This document shows positions 46,501 to 50,429 of a stretch of DNA of 64,000 nt, one piece after another. A model generated the notes under the pieces. It did no database searches and had not been told where the DNA came from. It saw only the letters and a list, made by a program, of their open reading frames with translations. A program made the position numbers and the translations under genes. The stretch's first letter is position 1. Every line of letters begins with the position of its first letter. Origin of the DNA: Phyto melanocephala. Taxonomy: Eukaryota > Arthropoda > Insecta > Diptera > Rhinophoridae. The stretch is from positions 154,298,845-154,362,844 of the forward strand of contig OW799233.1 in the NCBI GenBank assembly GCA_941918925.1, read 5' to 3'.

Positions 46501-47162
46501 AAAGTGGTGAGCACGCTGCTGGATCAGCTCCAACATTGATTGGAGCATCAGGATCTGGCGGTGTGGCATCCAGTCAAGCTACCAGTTCTGCTACTATACC
46601 AACTGCTCTACCTCCAGGAATAACAGCACAACTATCACATTCACAAAGTTTGCAACAGGCACCGTTTAAGGCACAACCACCAAAATTACGATTTGTGTCC
46701 TCAGTTGAATTTAGAAATTCTTCTGGTGAAACTTCAACTACACCTCTATCGCCAGAAAGTCCAGCCGAAGACAGTTCAGGAGATCATACAAGATCACGTC
46801 TACAAAGGTCAAAAGCAGCCAGCCGAAAGACATTCCGTTTGAGGAGAAATCGTCTAACACAAATGGAACCTCCCAGTTTAGTAAGTTATAAGTGTGGTTC
46901 AATTTTAATAAGTTTAATAAAGGAAGTACAATTAAAGGTAACTACTTTATCACAGGAAGAACATCCTAAGCCTATAGGAGAGTTATCATGGGACTCTGTA
47001 TCACAAACCTCTTCGACATCAGGTTATCGGGATACCAACAGCTTACAAACAGGACTATTATCGCCTGATGGCTCATTGGGAGGATTGACTTTAGGACGAT
47101 CACCTTCACAACATTCCTTATTAATGGTATATGAAGGACAAGACGAAGATACGCTTATTTAA
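13498..47162 (+). CDS. unc80: Unc80, NALCN/Na channel complex scaffold (29 exons in window; N-terminus missing)
   Basis: Orthologue of UNC80. Known for the family: a very large HEAT/armadillo-like protein that pairs with UNC79 and stabilises and localises the sodium-leak channel NALCN (Narrow abdomen in flies) in neurons, setting resting excitability. Seen here: 29 coding exons joining in frame to 3,245 residues, with family blocks in order, including SFEKVLVQN near the start, FLDVAVMRCL (about aa 345), DEEEDFLDEASVNP (about aa 1,270), ILTEEM with PAAWELLLEP (about aa 1,660), VWPRMEE, FKDLKQILRKEQC, LPSFPRKAL and RPRDVLLSV. The end DEDTLI* is at 47,162. The usual N-terminal block (FLWRQT...RPKLGK) is absent, so at least one coding exon lies upstream. 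Large introns are 16,253-22,147, 22,790-26,470, 28,863-36,291 and 37,384-41,522. Only canonical splice sites were needed, apart from one GC donor at 45,925. Confidence 0.95.
13613..13939 (+). CDS. unc80: unc80 exon, N-terminal helical block
   Basis: Phase 0 at both ends, 109 codons. Begins SFEKVLVQNIQFGLSPPL and contains VETKLLYTMQW, the conserved UNC80 N-terminal region. Acceptor TTACAG, donor GTAAGT. Confidence 0.93.
14006..14216 (+). CDS. unc80: unc80 exon
   Basis: Encodes LFVYLFAPIIHHLKESDF and WQGMWDNRAPG, matching the conserved 'FLFAPLVHRIKESDL ... MWEHRQPG' segment of the family. Ends in phase 1 at donor GTAAGT. Confidence 0.93.
14291..14382 (+). CDS. unc80: unc80 exon
   Basis: Short polar exon (RKQSLSIGAMSPK...) entered in phase 1 and left in phase 0 at GTAAAT. 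Low-complexity linker. Confidence 0.85.
14540..14677 (+). CDS. unc80: unc80 exon
   Basis: 46 codons, phase 0 both ends: SSWVSSPKEFAFPETIPEEA... ending MDNSFFT before GTAATT. Preceded by a long T-rich tract and TTTTAG. Confidence 0.87.
14757..15067 (+). CDS. unc80: unc80 exon
   Basis: Serine/charge-rich start (QSRRGSYQS), then the conserved block TFLDVAVMRCLFISQWQEEG and FWSLQYIYNR. Ends in phase 2 at GTATGA. Confidence 0.93.
15143..15336 (+). CDS. unc80: unc80 exon
   Basis: LSEIGEESLITINQPRKRSN... followed by a polar linker. Entered in phase 2, left in phase 1 at GTAAGT. The motif PRKRSNSLP looks like a possible basophilic kinase site. Confidence 0.88.
15409..15581 (+). CDS. unc80: unc80 exon
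   Basis: Basic/polar segment (ERRGSEKKKRVKMSDLRAF) ending KRPLQHA before GTAAGA. The downstream intron (15,582-16,139) shows nothing recognisable. Confidence 0.88.
16140..16252 (+). CDS. unc80: unc80 exon
   Basis: ELHRSLDTGEKKLSRSASM... ending MPSLR across a phase 2 junction into a 5.9-kb intron. Acceptor CGCTAG, donor GTATGC. Confidence 0.87.
16447..16921 (+). repeat. Dispersed repeat family B, plus copy
   Basis: Contains two internal units around CCAAAATGGCGTC / CCAAAATCAAAGATGACGTC and 'CAAATGAAAGGGCTTGA', and ends GATTCGGCACGGCTCTAAC. Reverse copies lie at about 39,347-39,520 and 51,990-52,530. No open frame. Ancestry unknown. Confidence 0.65.
17066..19217. mobile_element. Nonautonomous hAT-like element with 8-bp TSD
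   Basis: Starts TAGGGTGATCGATT at 17,066 and ends AATCAATCACCCTA at 19,217: an inverted terminal repeat of about 14 bp with one mismatch. It is bounded by the direct repeat GTTTACAT at 17,058-17,065 and 19,218-19,225. The motif ACCGGTTTTTT recurs several times just inside both ends, as in hAT subterminal repeats. The 2.15-kb interior is AT-rich with no transposase frame. An 8-bp duplication is the hAT signature; family assignment is inference. Confidence 0.8.
19363..19500. repeat. Near-perfect 59-bp inverted repeat (hairpin)
   Basis: Arms 19,363-19,421 and 19,442-19,500 are reverse complements with one mismatch (CGCTAAC vs CGCTTAC), separated by a 20-nt loop. The arms read ATGTGCTGTTTATAGAACG... 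and are GC-richer than the surroundings. It lies in an unc80 intron on the transcribed strand, so pre-mRNA would fold into a long hairpin. Confidence 0.9.
19848..20034. mobile_element. MITE, 'ATTGGCGTARCTA' family, copy 1
   Basis: About 190 bp with inverted ends ATTGGCGTAGCTA and TAGTTACGCCAAT. A second copy lies at 58,988-59,168 with the same internal landmarks (a TGGGCGTGCC/GGGGTGGC segment, a run of Gs before GCACCCC, and TGGTCTAGTTA). No coding capacity. Confidence 0.7.
20144..21082 (+). repeat. Dispersed repeat family D, copy 1
   Basis: From GCAAAAACTAGGTAATGACTT to TTGTTTTGCTGGGA it matches 23,857-25,120. Relative to that copy it carries an extra AT-rich, partly palindromic segment of about 247 bp (about 20,215-20,461) flanked by ATTA on both sides, and it lacks the family A insertion found there. 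Confidence 0.75.
21640..21735. repeat. Small palindromic repeat (TAAAGGCTTATTTG family)
   Basis: CGTATTCATAAAAAATATTT, then GGTTTATTAAAGGCTTATTTG, then a partly inverted return. A reverse copy lies at 57,055-57,132, and a looser relative at about 25,490-25,590. Probably a small foldback MITE. Confidence 0.55.
22148..22280 (+). CDS. unc80: unc80 exon
   Basis: RYVEPPKVTRSSQSSSQRTT... ending PDYLKRQ, phase 2 to 0. Acceptor TTACAG after the 5.9-kb intron; donor GTCAGT. Polar Ser/Thr/Pro-rich linker. Confidence 0.88.
22348..22789 (+). CDS. unc80: unc80 exon
   Basis: Gly-rich insert (GGSLGGLGGNGINGSMAG), then the conserved helices DYEIVLLAVSNVFKRDLT, RVLEAGLNICELLLEMGVL and LGCPHGCNDG. The last matches the vertebrate 'LGCAYGCGEG' block. 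Phase 1 exit at GTAAGT. Confidence 0.93.
23040..23870 (-). mobile_element. Degenerate mariner-like transposase relic
   Basis: On the minus strand, broken by stops and frameshifts, I can follow pieces resembling the catalytic half of Tc1/mariner-superfamily transposases: CEQNCRF near 23,505, a KLLRKRGC...VNG-like stretch near 23,380, and LWGYLKEQVYVYKP near 23,190. The order is correct and no frame is intact. The 5' part and the ends are not recognisable. Confidence 0.6.
23857..25120 (+). repeat. Dispersed repeat family D, copy 2 (interrupted)
   Basis: Same element as 20,144-21,082: GCAAAAACTAGGTAATAACTT, CATATCGTCTGCCTTACTAAG, TAAGCGACC, TGACATCGC and TTATTTTGCTGGGATT. It is interrupted at about 24,077-24,822 by a family A element; copy 1 provides the empty site. 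Confidence 0.75.
24077..24822 (+). mobile_element. Family A element (hairpin 3' end, tRNA-like B-box module)
   Basis: Inserted in repeat D, so its limits can be read against the empty copy at about 20,600-20,640. It begins ATACCCTTTATACAGTGATA, carries a polymerase III B-box-like module (ATCGAATCCTAGCTGAGCC at 24,463), and a long T-rich tract (24,486-24,640). It ends GGGTATATAAGATTCGGC, a palindrome, then TAGCACTCTTACTTGTT. Relatives are at about 31,290-31,700, 48,739-48,866 and (reverse) about 39,530-40,015. The 5'-truncated copies and terminal hairpin suggest a Helentron-like or retroposed element. Confidence 0.6.
25817..26322. mobile_element. MITE pair, TTTATTCATCAGGTA family
   Basis: Outer ends CAAGGCATATTTATT...ATCAGGTAAT (25,817) and ACCTGATTAATAAATGTGCC (26,295) are inverted. 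Inside are two related units sharing GACAGCTGAAATTTAAAATAA (25,938 and 26,240) and AGCTGACGA. Further copies are at 38,316-38,425 and a fragment at about 59,735. The arrangement looks like one copy inserted in, or tandem with, another. Confidence 0.65.
26471..26668 (+). CDS. unc80: unc80 exon
   Basis: GVRGAPADFLRTQCQKILS... then LQELVDFFHAFCAFCVDPSS, equivalent to 'NNVVDFLHALLGFC' of vertebrate UNC80. Phase 1 both ends. The next intron (26,669-27,372) shows only AT-rich and short CA/CT-rich sequence. Confidence 0.93.
27373..27727 (+). CDS. unc80: unc80 exon
   Basis: Gly/Ser linker (NGVSSSGGQGGYSTNFSGG), then VMATVFKPLVTRFVNASKDL and LYGDIRQLVTYVKGAHGGPF, matching 'LYCDIRQLVQFIKEAHGNVF' in the vertebrate protein. 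Entered in phase 1, left in phase 2. Confidence 0.93.
27794..27899 (+). CDS. unc80: unc80 exon
   Basis: HIPQAEVAQSIQNDDNRSQR then RLLLKKRSTSSACAV, ending at GTAAGT in phase 0. Basic linker. Confidence 0.88.
27962..28579 (+). CDS. unc80: unc80 exon
   Basis: 206 codons. A long basic, Ser/Arg-rich stretch (SERQLLSDSTSSSERNS, RSIQRAKRKVERRFNRFGG), then the conserved RLGMLRLSFLLETCAPGTFP ending AAVLDL at donor GTGAGA. The reading frame continues past the donor but loses similarity there. Confidence 0.93.
28638..28862 (+). CDS. unc80: unc80 exon
   Basis: PQAPLVTRATFLLECAHFVH and CNKGQWPAWMKQN match the family's 'EAPVVARAALFLECARFVH...'. Ends AAGKMFHQ at GTAGGT, followed by the 7.4-kb intron. Retention of that intron would stop after VGK. 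Confidence 0.93.
29050..29190 (+). CDS. unc80: Candidate alternative terminal exon of unc80
   Basis: After a strong polypyrimidine tract and ATTTCAG at 29,049 there is an open phase 0 frame of 46 codons compatible with the preceding exon (...AAGKMFHQ). It contains IIPATYIRRLETLSIFKE and CSACR...HCCCKQ and ends in TAA. AATAAA signals follow at about 29,291. If used, it would yield a protein of about 1,270 residues lacking the C-terminal 60 percent, or act as a poison exon. I do not recognise it from the family, so this is inference. Confidence 0.4.
   Translation, partial: QKSHVQIIPATYIRRLETLSIFKERPCSACRIKLNRLELSHCCCKQ
29694..30157. mobile_element. MITE with 21-bp TIR and TAA target duplication
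   Basis: Left end CCCCCCGACCACACGAGCAA, right end its reverse complement (TTGCTCGTGTGGTCGGGGGG). Both are flanked by TAA (29,691-29,693 and 30,158-30,160). A 3-bp TWA duplication fits PIF/Harbinger-type elements. 464 bp, no coding capacity. Confidence 0.8.
30161..31289. other. unc80 intron, no recognisable feature
   Basis: AT-rich intronic sequence. I see no exon-like frame with splice sites and no terminal inverted repeats. Confidence 0.5.
31290..31700 (+). mobile_element. Family A element, 5'-truncated copy
   Basis: Shares with 24,077-24,822 the B-box-like module (CATCGAATCCCTACTGAGCC), the T-rich tract (31,360-31,530), CATATGAGATGAATG and the terminal GGGTATATAATATTCGGC hairpin. The last bases (GACCGAAAATATAAAA) diverge. 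Confidence 0.6.
31768..32370. mobile_element. TIR element, ATTAGGTTCGTTCGAG ends, carrying a mini-exon-like ORF
   Basis: Perfect 16-bp inverted ends at 31,768-31,783 and 32,355-32,370. If the TIR is read as GGTTCGTTCGAG the flanking duplication is TA. Inside, at 32,099, is an ATG in good context (AACAATG) opening MSTDERMELPESGA, followed directly by a donor-like GTATAC: this looks like the first coding exon of a lost transposase. 603 bp. Confidence 0.6.
32568..32660 (+). repeat. SINE-like tRNA-derived fragment
   Basis: A-box-like GCGGCGGTTAGAGCG and B-box-like GGTTCGAGTCCCAACTG, spaced about as in a tRNA, but the acceptor arm does not pair. Probably a degraded SINE head. Confidence 0.45.
33151..33631 (+). 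repeat. Three-unit tandem repeat with GGGCGTGGC motif
   Basis: After GTACTAGCCAAACCCGGCGC, three units of about 121 bp (from about 33,240, 33,361 and 33,483) each carry TATGGGCGTGGC, GCCCACTTTTC, ATGACAGC and TCGGTCCAGTGCAAGTA. A related end sequence (GGCGTGGCTCCGCCCACTTT ... TATATATATAGAT) is at 36,080-36,181, so the two may be ends of one dispersed element with 2.4 kb between them. Confidence 0.7.
33632..36049. other. unc80 intron, AT-rich, no gene seen
   Basis: Contains a TA-rich tract (about 34,145-34,190) and long T runs (34,668-34,702, 34,810-34,830). A region at about 35,220-35,500 looks less AT-rich, but I cannot assign it. Confidence 0.5.
36050..36183 (+). repeat. End of GGCGTGGC dispersed repeat
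   Basis: CGTGGCTCCGCCCACTTTTT through CACACACAGAGTTTCACTTT to TATATATATAGAT. It belongs to the same family as 33,151-33,631. Confidence 0.55.
36292..36802 (+). CDS. unc80: unc80 exon
   Basis: Opens WAEMLGARLEEILFTERLQY. Contains the hallmark DEEEDFLDEASVNP, CPHALKLIACVLLFEITAFL, and ERKISFVLHEPDNESENSS. Phase 0 to 1. Strongest family match in the middle of the protein. Confidence 0.95.
36860..36997 (+). CDS. unc80: unc80 exon
   Basis: Arg-rich linker: RRPIASAVRPFLSRRGTT and SFKRRSLKLRRNTKDGK. Phase 1 both ends, donor GTAAGT. Confidence 0.9.
37064..37383 (+). CDS. unc80: unc80 exon
   Basis: RIDSIQSRRKVSSLSDRSDT, acidic linker, then MPWLKAVIDLIGSYNYYCTH and CHPYCYKRHMRACTRLVKA, matching the Cys/His-rich 'YCHPHCYLHHSRSCARLVRA' segment. 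Ends in phase 0 at GTAAGA. Confidence 0.94.
37592..37663 (+). tRNA. tRNA-Thr (anticodon CGT)
   Basis: A 72-nt cloverleaf. The acceptor stem GCCTCCT pairs with AGGGGGC (one G-T). A box TTAGCTCAGTGG. The anticodon arm CTGGT-CTCGTAA-ACCAG gives CGT, which reads ACG (Thr). The T arm has GTGAG/CTCAC around a TTCAAAC loop, with B-box sequence GAGTTCAAACC. Discriminator T, no intron, CCA not encoded. A TTTT run 17 nt downstream (37,680) could end polymerase III transcription. It sits within an unc80 intron, same strand. Confidence 0.92.
38316..38425. mobile_element. MITE, TTTATTCATCAGGTA family, short copy
   Basis: GTATTTATTCATCAGGTAAC, an internal TTTGACAACTACAATTTAAA, AATCAGCTGAC, and the inverted end TTGATGAATAAATA. 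Internally shortened relative of 25,817-26,322. Confidence 0.6.
38440..39281 (-). mobile_element. pogo/Tigger-like DNA transposon relic
   Basis: Minus-strand frame 38,556-38,738 (extendable upstream) encodes a helix-turn-helix segment: YKVHKSTISRIKKNE, then FVANAEFGQGKRV, typical of pogo/Tigger/jerky transposase N-termini. The element's 5' end appears to be CAGTGCCACCTCGATAAGCG (reverse complement near 39,280) next to TA. A different repeat (about 38,850-39,140; see below) separates this end from the HTH region. The catalytic part is missing. Confidence 0.65.
38850..39140. repeat. Dispersed insect repeat inside pogo relic
   Basis: AAATGTAAATGTTTGTATGT, ACTTAATCACGCAAAAAACG, TTTATCCCGATAACTACGC and GACGAAGTCTCGGGCA follow the outline of a repeat common in insect genomes. 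A related short piece (GCCGATTTTCATGAAATTTT) is at 56,987. No frame. Confidence 0.5.
39347..40015 (-). repeat. Reverse copies of dispersed families B and A
   Basis: 39,347-39,520 is the reverse of family B (GCCGTGCCGAATCTGATA, then GCCATCTTTGATTTTTACTT). About 39,530-40,015 is the reverse of family A: a B-box-like module (reverse of GTTCGAATCCCAG), then CTCCCGAATATTTCTGATAT as at 24,313, and an end near ATACCCTTTTACACTGTCG. Confidence 0.55.
40543..41160 (-). mobile_element. Mariner-like transposase relic (catalytic half)
   Basis: Minus strand: NRQNCHIWSDDNPQVYVET followed by PLHPEKLHVWCASLV (41,085-40,930), then, after frame breaks, VSRFGAVNCPPISPLDYLLG (about 40,735-40,675) and an RRV-type tail. 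These are in the order seen around the catalytic core of Tc1/mariner-superfamily transposases. Frameshifts and stops make it a fossil. Confidence 0.75.
41201..41439. mobile_element. MITE with 25-bp inverted ends
   Basis: GTCACAAGTAGAATGGCCCT at 41,201 and its near-complement AGGGCCTTTCTACTTGTGAC ending at 41,439. 239 bp, AT-rich, no frame. No clear target duplication. Lies 83 bp upstream of the next unc80 exon. Confidence 0.7.
41523..42064 (+). CDS. unc80: unc80 exon
   Basis: VYGEEFGFTFDSDHPNLEPT, basic linker, then MLKFLRFHIRNLF and the conserved ILTEEM...PAAWELLLEPNQD plus AAVFLMGSVKAQ. Ends in phase 2 at GTAAAT. Acceptor TTTTAAG. Confidence 0.94.
42123..42333 (+). CDS. unc80: unc80 exon
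   Basis: YLILWKNRFHVWPRMEENAH, GGIEFTLPSPKIG and VDPPWMPVQQ match 'FRYQVWPRMEE...INFTLPSPVLG...DPPWVP'. I end it at donor GTAGGT after DRH, because the next exon must be entered in phase 0. The alternative donor at 42,347 (GTAAAG) would shift the frame. Confidence 0.88.
42395..42949 (+). CDS. unc80: unc80 exon
   Basis: NFLVTATKSRKMQQTEAI, then SFLITTIPISQQASHEPG, the Glu/His-rich linker, and FPSVLCSSVMQIVSCLDD, YQVIWVCLVEESALFLRYVF. This follows 'SLITAIPITQEACYEP ... VFPACICAAVLPIV' in the family. Phase 0 both ends. Confidence 0.93.
43017..43320 (+). CDS. unc80: unc80 exon
   Basis: LVGSALSVLWMVVHSVHGI, MFKDLKQILRKEQCDA, KKIVVHGPTDDDCNIPSQFP. Near-diagnostic UNC80 block. Phase 0 to 1. Acceptor TTTAAG. 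Confidence 0.95.
43379..44109 (+). CDS. unc80: unc80 exon
   Basis: ILNPNWYIRDLYFFKRSQYP, LPSFPRKALEVDLDL, IQLFLNVLSGAAFLHAEDS and KQFYLLNRKPFILQMFGSV. All are strongly conserved helical repeats. Phase 1 to 0 at GTACCT. Confidence 0.95.
44177..44395 (+). CDS. unc80: unc80 exon
   Basis: VQSSCLFNLLLSLEDPSPDP, IAELVKEPKPLKAIDFCYHD and ITLCVMVVSYSAESTRGYQM. Phase 0 both ends, donor GTGAGT. Confidence 0.95.
44458..45924 (+). CDS. unc80: unc80 largest exon
   Basis: 489 codons. IILEAILPCYLQQIQ, RRPRDVLLSVVGDFL, CHIRLADIAHSLLKVSPYDP, STVVRLVALQVVSP and FLEFVVTHRTPLYIVLMPFI. To join ISQPPIGDHERHMQF in the next exon in frame, the donor must be AAG|GCAGGT: a GC-AG intron. The only nearby GT (45,929) would give the wrong frame. 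Confidence 0.93.
45988..46156 (+). CDS. unc80: unc80 exon
   Basis: ISQPPIGDHERHMQFIIRER and a predicted coiled-coil LLELARELRELRVELEEKR. Phase 0 to 1 at GTAAGT. Confidence 0.93.
46213..46880 (+). CDS. unc80: unc80 exon, C-terminal disordered region
   Basis: Ser/Thr/Gly/Gln-rich (SGSGGVASSQATSSATIPTA), then KLRFVSSVEFRNSSGETST and the basic SRKTFRLRRNRLTQMEPPSL. I end it at GTAAGT (46,881). Read-through of the following 57 nt stays open, so the two last exons could also be one. Confidence 0.85.
46938..47162 (+). CDS. unc80: unc80 last exon
   Basis: VTTLSQEEHPKPIGELSWDS, YRDTNSLQTGLLSPDG, SLGGLTLGRSPSQHSLLMVY and the C-terminus EGQDEDTLI with TAA at 47,160-47,162. Confidence 0.9.
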   Translation, partial: VTTLSQEEHPKPIGELSWDSVSQTSSTSGYRDTNSLQTGLLSPDGSLGGLTLGRSPSQHSLLMVYEGQDEDTLI

Positions 47163-47672
47163 CAATCACAGTTAAACCCGGAAAACTAGTTCAATTATTT
47201 GTAAAACAAAATGGCCATATATTGTTGAGAACAGGATTAGAAATTATTATTAATTATTTTAGACTGAGAACTATAAGATACACTGGAATAATTAATGCAT
47301 TATTTAGGAAAATGAAATCAAACTTAAATTAATCTTAATTTCGAGATTTCCAATAAGAGGAAAAAAACATTGACTTTTATTGAAGGTTTAGAATTTAAGT
47401 TTTAAAACTATTAAATTTTGTAGTCTTCTTTATTACAAAATGGATAATTTTAAAAACTAAAAATAAAAATTTTTAAGAAAAAGTGTCAAATTATACCAAA
47501 TCATATTTTGTTAAATTTATATTTAGTTTATATAAATGTTATTCACACTAGATTTAGTTGTTGTATAATTAATTAAAATATGATAATTAAATATAATAAA
47601 ATAAACGAACTTAGAAATTAAACTTACATTATTATTGACGACTTTAATGAGTGTGTAAATAAAAGACCCTAT
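47163..47672. other. Convergent 3' regions of unc80 and YL-1
   Basis: 510 bp between the two stop codons. Plus-strand AATAAA candidates lie near 47,464, 47,597 and 47,656; a minus-strand AATAAA is near 47,430. Depending on which are used the two 3' UTRs overlap. No other feature. Confidence 0.6.
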
Positions 47673-47877
47673 TTATGAATTATTGATTTTATTAGCTGCA
47701 GCTTTTAAACGATTATCTTTAACCGTTTTACGCCAGTCCAGCCATTTTTGCATATCCGGATTATCGGTGTTAGCCCTTTCATCTAACTGCATATAGTATG
47801 CTTCACGTAATATTTTAAAAGCTTGTATACTATAATATGGCTGTTGAGTTACAGGATCAAAGTATCGAGCAGGCAAT
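47673..47877 (-). CDS. YL-1: YL-1 exon 4
   Basis: KLPARYFDPVTQQPYYSIQA (YL1_C core), FKILREAYYMQLDERA, DMQKWLDWRKTVKDN, ending NKINNS and stop. Confidence 0.93.
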
Positions 47878-50398
47878 CTATAATAGAATAAAATTAATTG
47901 CATAAAATTTAGGTACATTTTATGGAAAATATATGTATATGTGGGTACTTACTTTGTAATAGGACATAGATAACCAGAGTTTCGTTGAATTTTTTTAGTT
48001 TTAAAGATACTTTGAAAAACTTTTTCATTCAAGTCATTTTCAAAAGTAATAAATGTGCGTTCACATTTTGATTTTGGATCATTGGGATCATGAGGAGCAT
48101 AACCTCGTGTTTGTTTACGCACGACAGGCATAGTCATAGAATGAAAGCGCACCATAGGACCACTAAAAATGCGCTTTGTAGGGCGCGTTTTCTTTTTCTC
48201 TAATTCCATTTTTTGAAACTTTTCTGAATAAAAAAAAAAAAAAAATATTAAGAAAAATAATGTATAACTCTTTGCTTTATTCAAAAACGTATTTTTTTAT
48301 CTTAATAAAAATTTTCGAAAATAGTAGTTGGTAATGGGTTTTGAAATAATTTTCAAATTACAAAAGGCATAAAAAAATTTACAACAACGTTCCATAGTGG
48401 AGTTAACTTATATAGTTAGACCATGAAATTTATTGAATTTATAAACAACTATCTAAACCAGGGTCGCTACGAAATGTTCGTTTTGAATTCATTAGTATTG
48501 TTATTAACACAATTTTTTTTTAAATTCTAACATTTCCGTGTGTAAACTTATTCCTTACTATAAAAATTTTCGATTTCTTTATTAGACCCCTTTCTGACTA
48601 GGCAAGTCTCTTGCGTAAGAGACTTGCGCAAATCTTGTGTTTATAGATAAAAGGGGTGAGGTCGGGTTAAGAGGAAGAAACTTGCTCATATTTGAGTACA
48701 CACTTGCCTGTACTCGGCAAGTACGAGCAAGTTTTTATATGTTTTTTATATATATGTACGTATTTCATATGAGATAAATGGTTATATAAACAATTGTTGT
48801 TGCATGATTACACGTTGTGAAGGGTATATAAGATTTGGCACGGCCGAATATAGCACTCTTGTTTATTTTTAATTTTTTTACATTTCTATAAACAGTTGTT
48901 TTTAGTATTGAGTGATCTCAAACTTAATTTTATAAAAAATAGTTATAATTTTATTTTCCAATATTTCGCTACCACATTGGGTAGCTTCTTCAGGGAAAGT
49001 TTTACCAATTTTCACCAATTAACAATTAAATTAATTAATTAAAACTATTTTTTATAAAAGAAAGTGATCTCAAGCTCAATACAAAAAACAACTGTTTATA
49101 TAAATTAAAAAGATCGAAAACGTTCATTTATTTTTTACATTTCTTTTTTGTTTTTGATTTCTCAAAAAAAAAACTTGCTCGTACTTGCCGAATACAGGCA
49201 AGTGTGTCCTCAAATATTAATATATAATATAATTAATTATATATTTATATTTTTATTCGAACTTTTTTCTATATATTTAATTTTAATGTGAACCATTTTT
49301 TTATTTTGGCTTAAGTTCATTTATGCTTTTATTTAATTTTATAATTCAAATTTAATTAAATTGTAACCATTATTAGGAATATTCTTTCTAAAAATTATTT
49401 TCGATATTAGCCGAGTGGAATGCATTTTCAAAATCAGCTACGATTTCATCATCAGCACTCTTTATCGGTATACTACTATGTAACTTAAAATTCCTATTTA
49501 TGTTACAATTCAATGAAATTTGAATTAGTGAATCTTAGTATTAATTTTCATATTTTGTTGAATATTTAATTTCACCTATCAAATGACAATTCATAATTCA
49601 ACATGTTCATATTCTTCTATATTCGTAATACATTTTCGTTATGCTTTCAATATCCATCCTTTGGCTGGAATTATTGAAAACAAGGTTGTATTTAGATTTT
49701 CATTTATATAAGTCCATCTATTCTATTATTCAACAAAATATGAAAATTAATACTAAGATTCACTAATTCAAATTTCATTGAATTGTAACATAAATAGGAA
49801 TTTTAAGTTACATAGTAGTATACCGATAAAGAGTGCTGATGATGAAATCGTAGCTGATTTCGAAAATGCATTCCACTCGGCTAATATCGGAAATAATTTT
49901 TAGAAAGAATATTCCTAATAATGGTTACAATTTAATTAAATTTGAATTATAAAATTAAATAAAAGCATAAATGAACTTAAACCAAAATAAAAAAATTGTT
50001 CACATTAAAATTAAATATAATATAATTAATATATTTTTTTATTTATTTTTTTTCTTCATCTAATATTGTTATCTACTTGTTATTTTTATTACTACCACTA
50101 TTTCTTTTTTGTTGAGTCCGGTTATGATTGATTATAGTAATTTTATTTCTTACTACTATTTATGGGATTTTTCTTTTGGAGTTTTATTCATATATAGATA
50201 TACTTTATTATCTTTGGTTGGGGAGCCGAAAACAATAGTTACTTATAATTCATTTTTTTTTTTTTTTTTTTTTGTAGTATTAAGTTATTATTAATTTTTT
50301 ATTGTATTTCTTTCTTAATTTGTAATAGAACTTAAAGGCATTTGTTTTATCTGTAATATAAGTTATTTGTAGGCTTTTCATATTACTATGGAGTTGAA

Positions 50399-50429
<31 letters not shown>

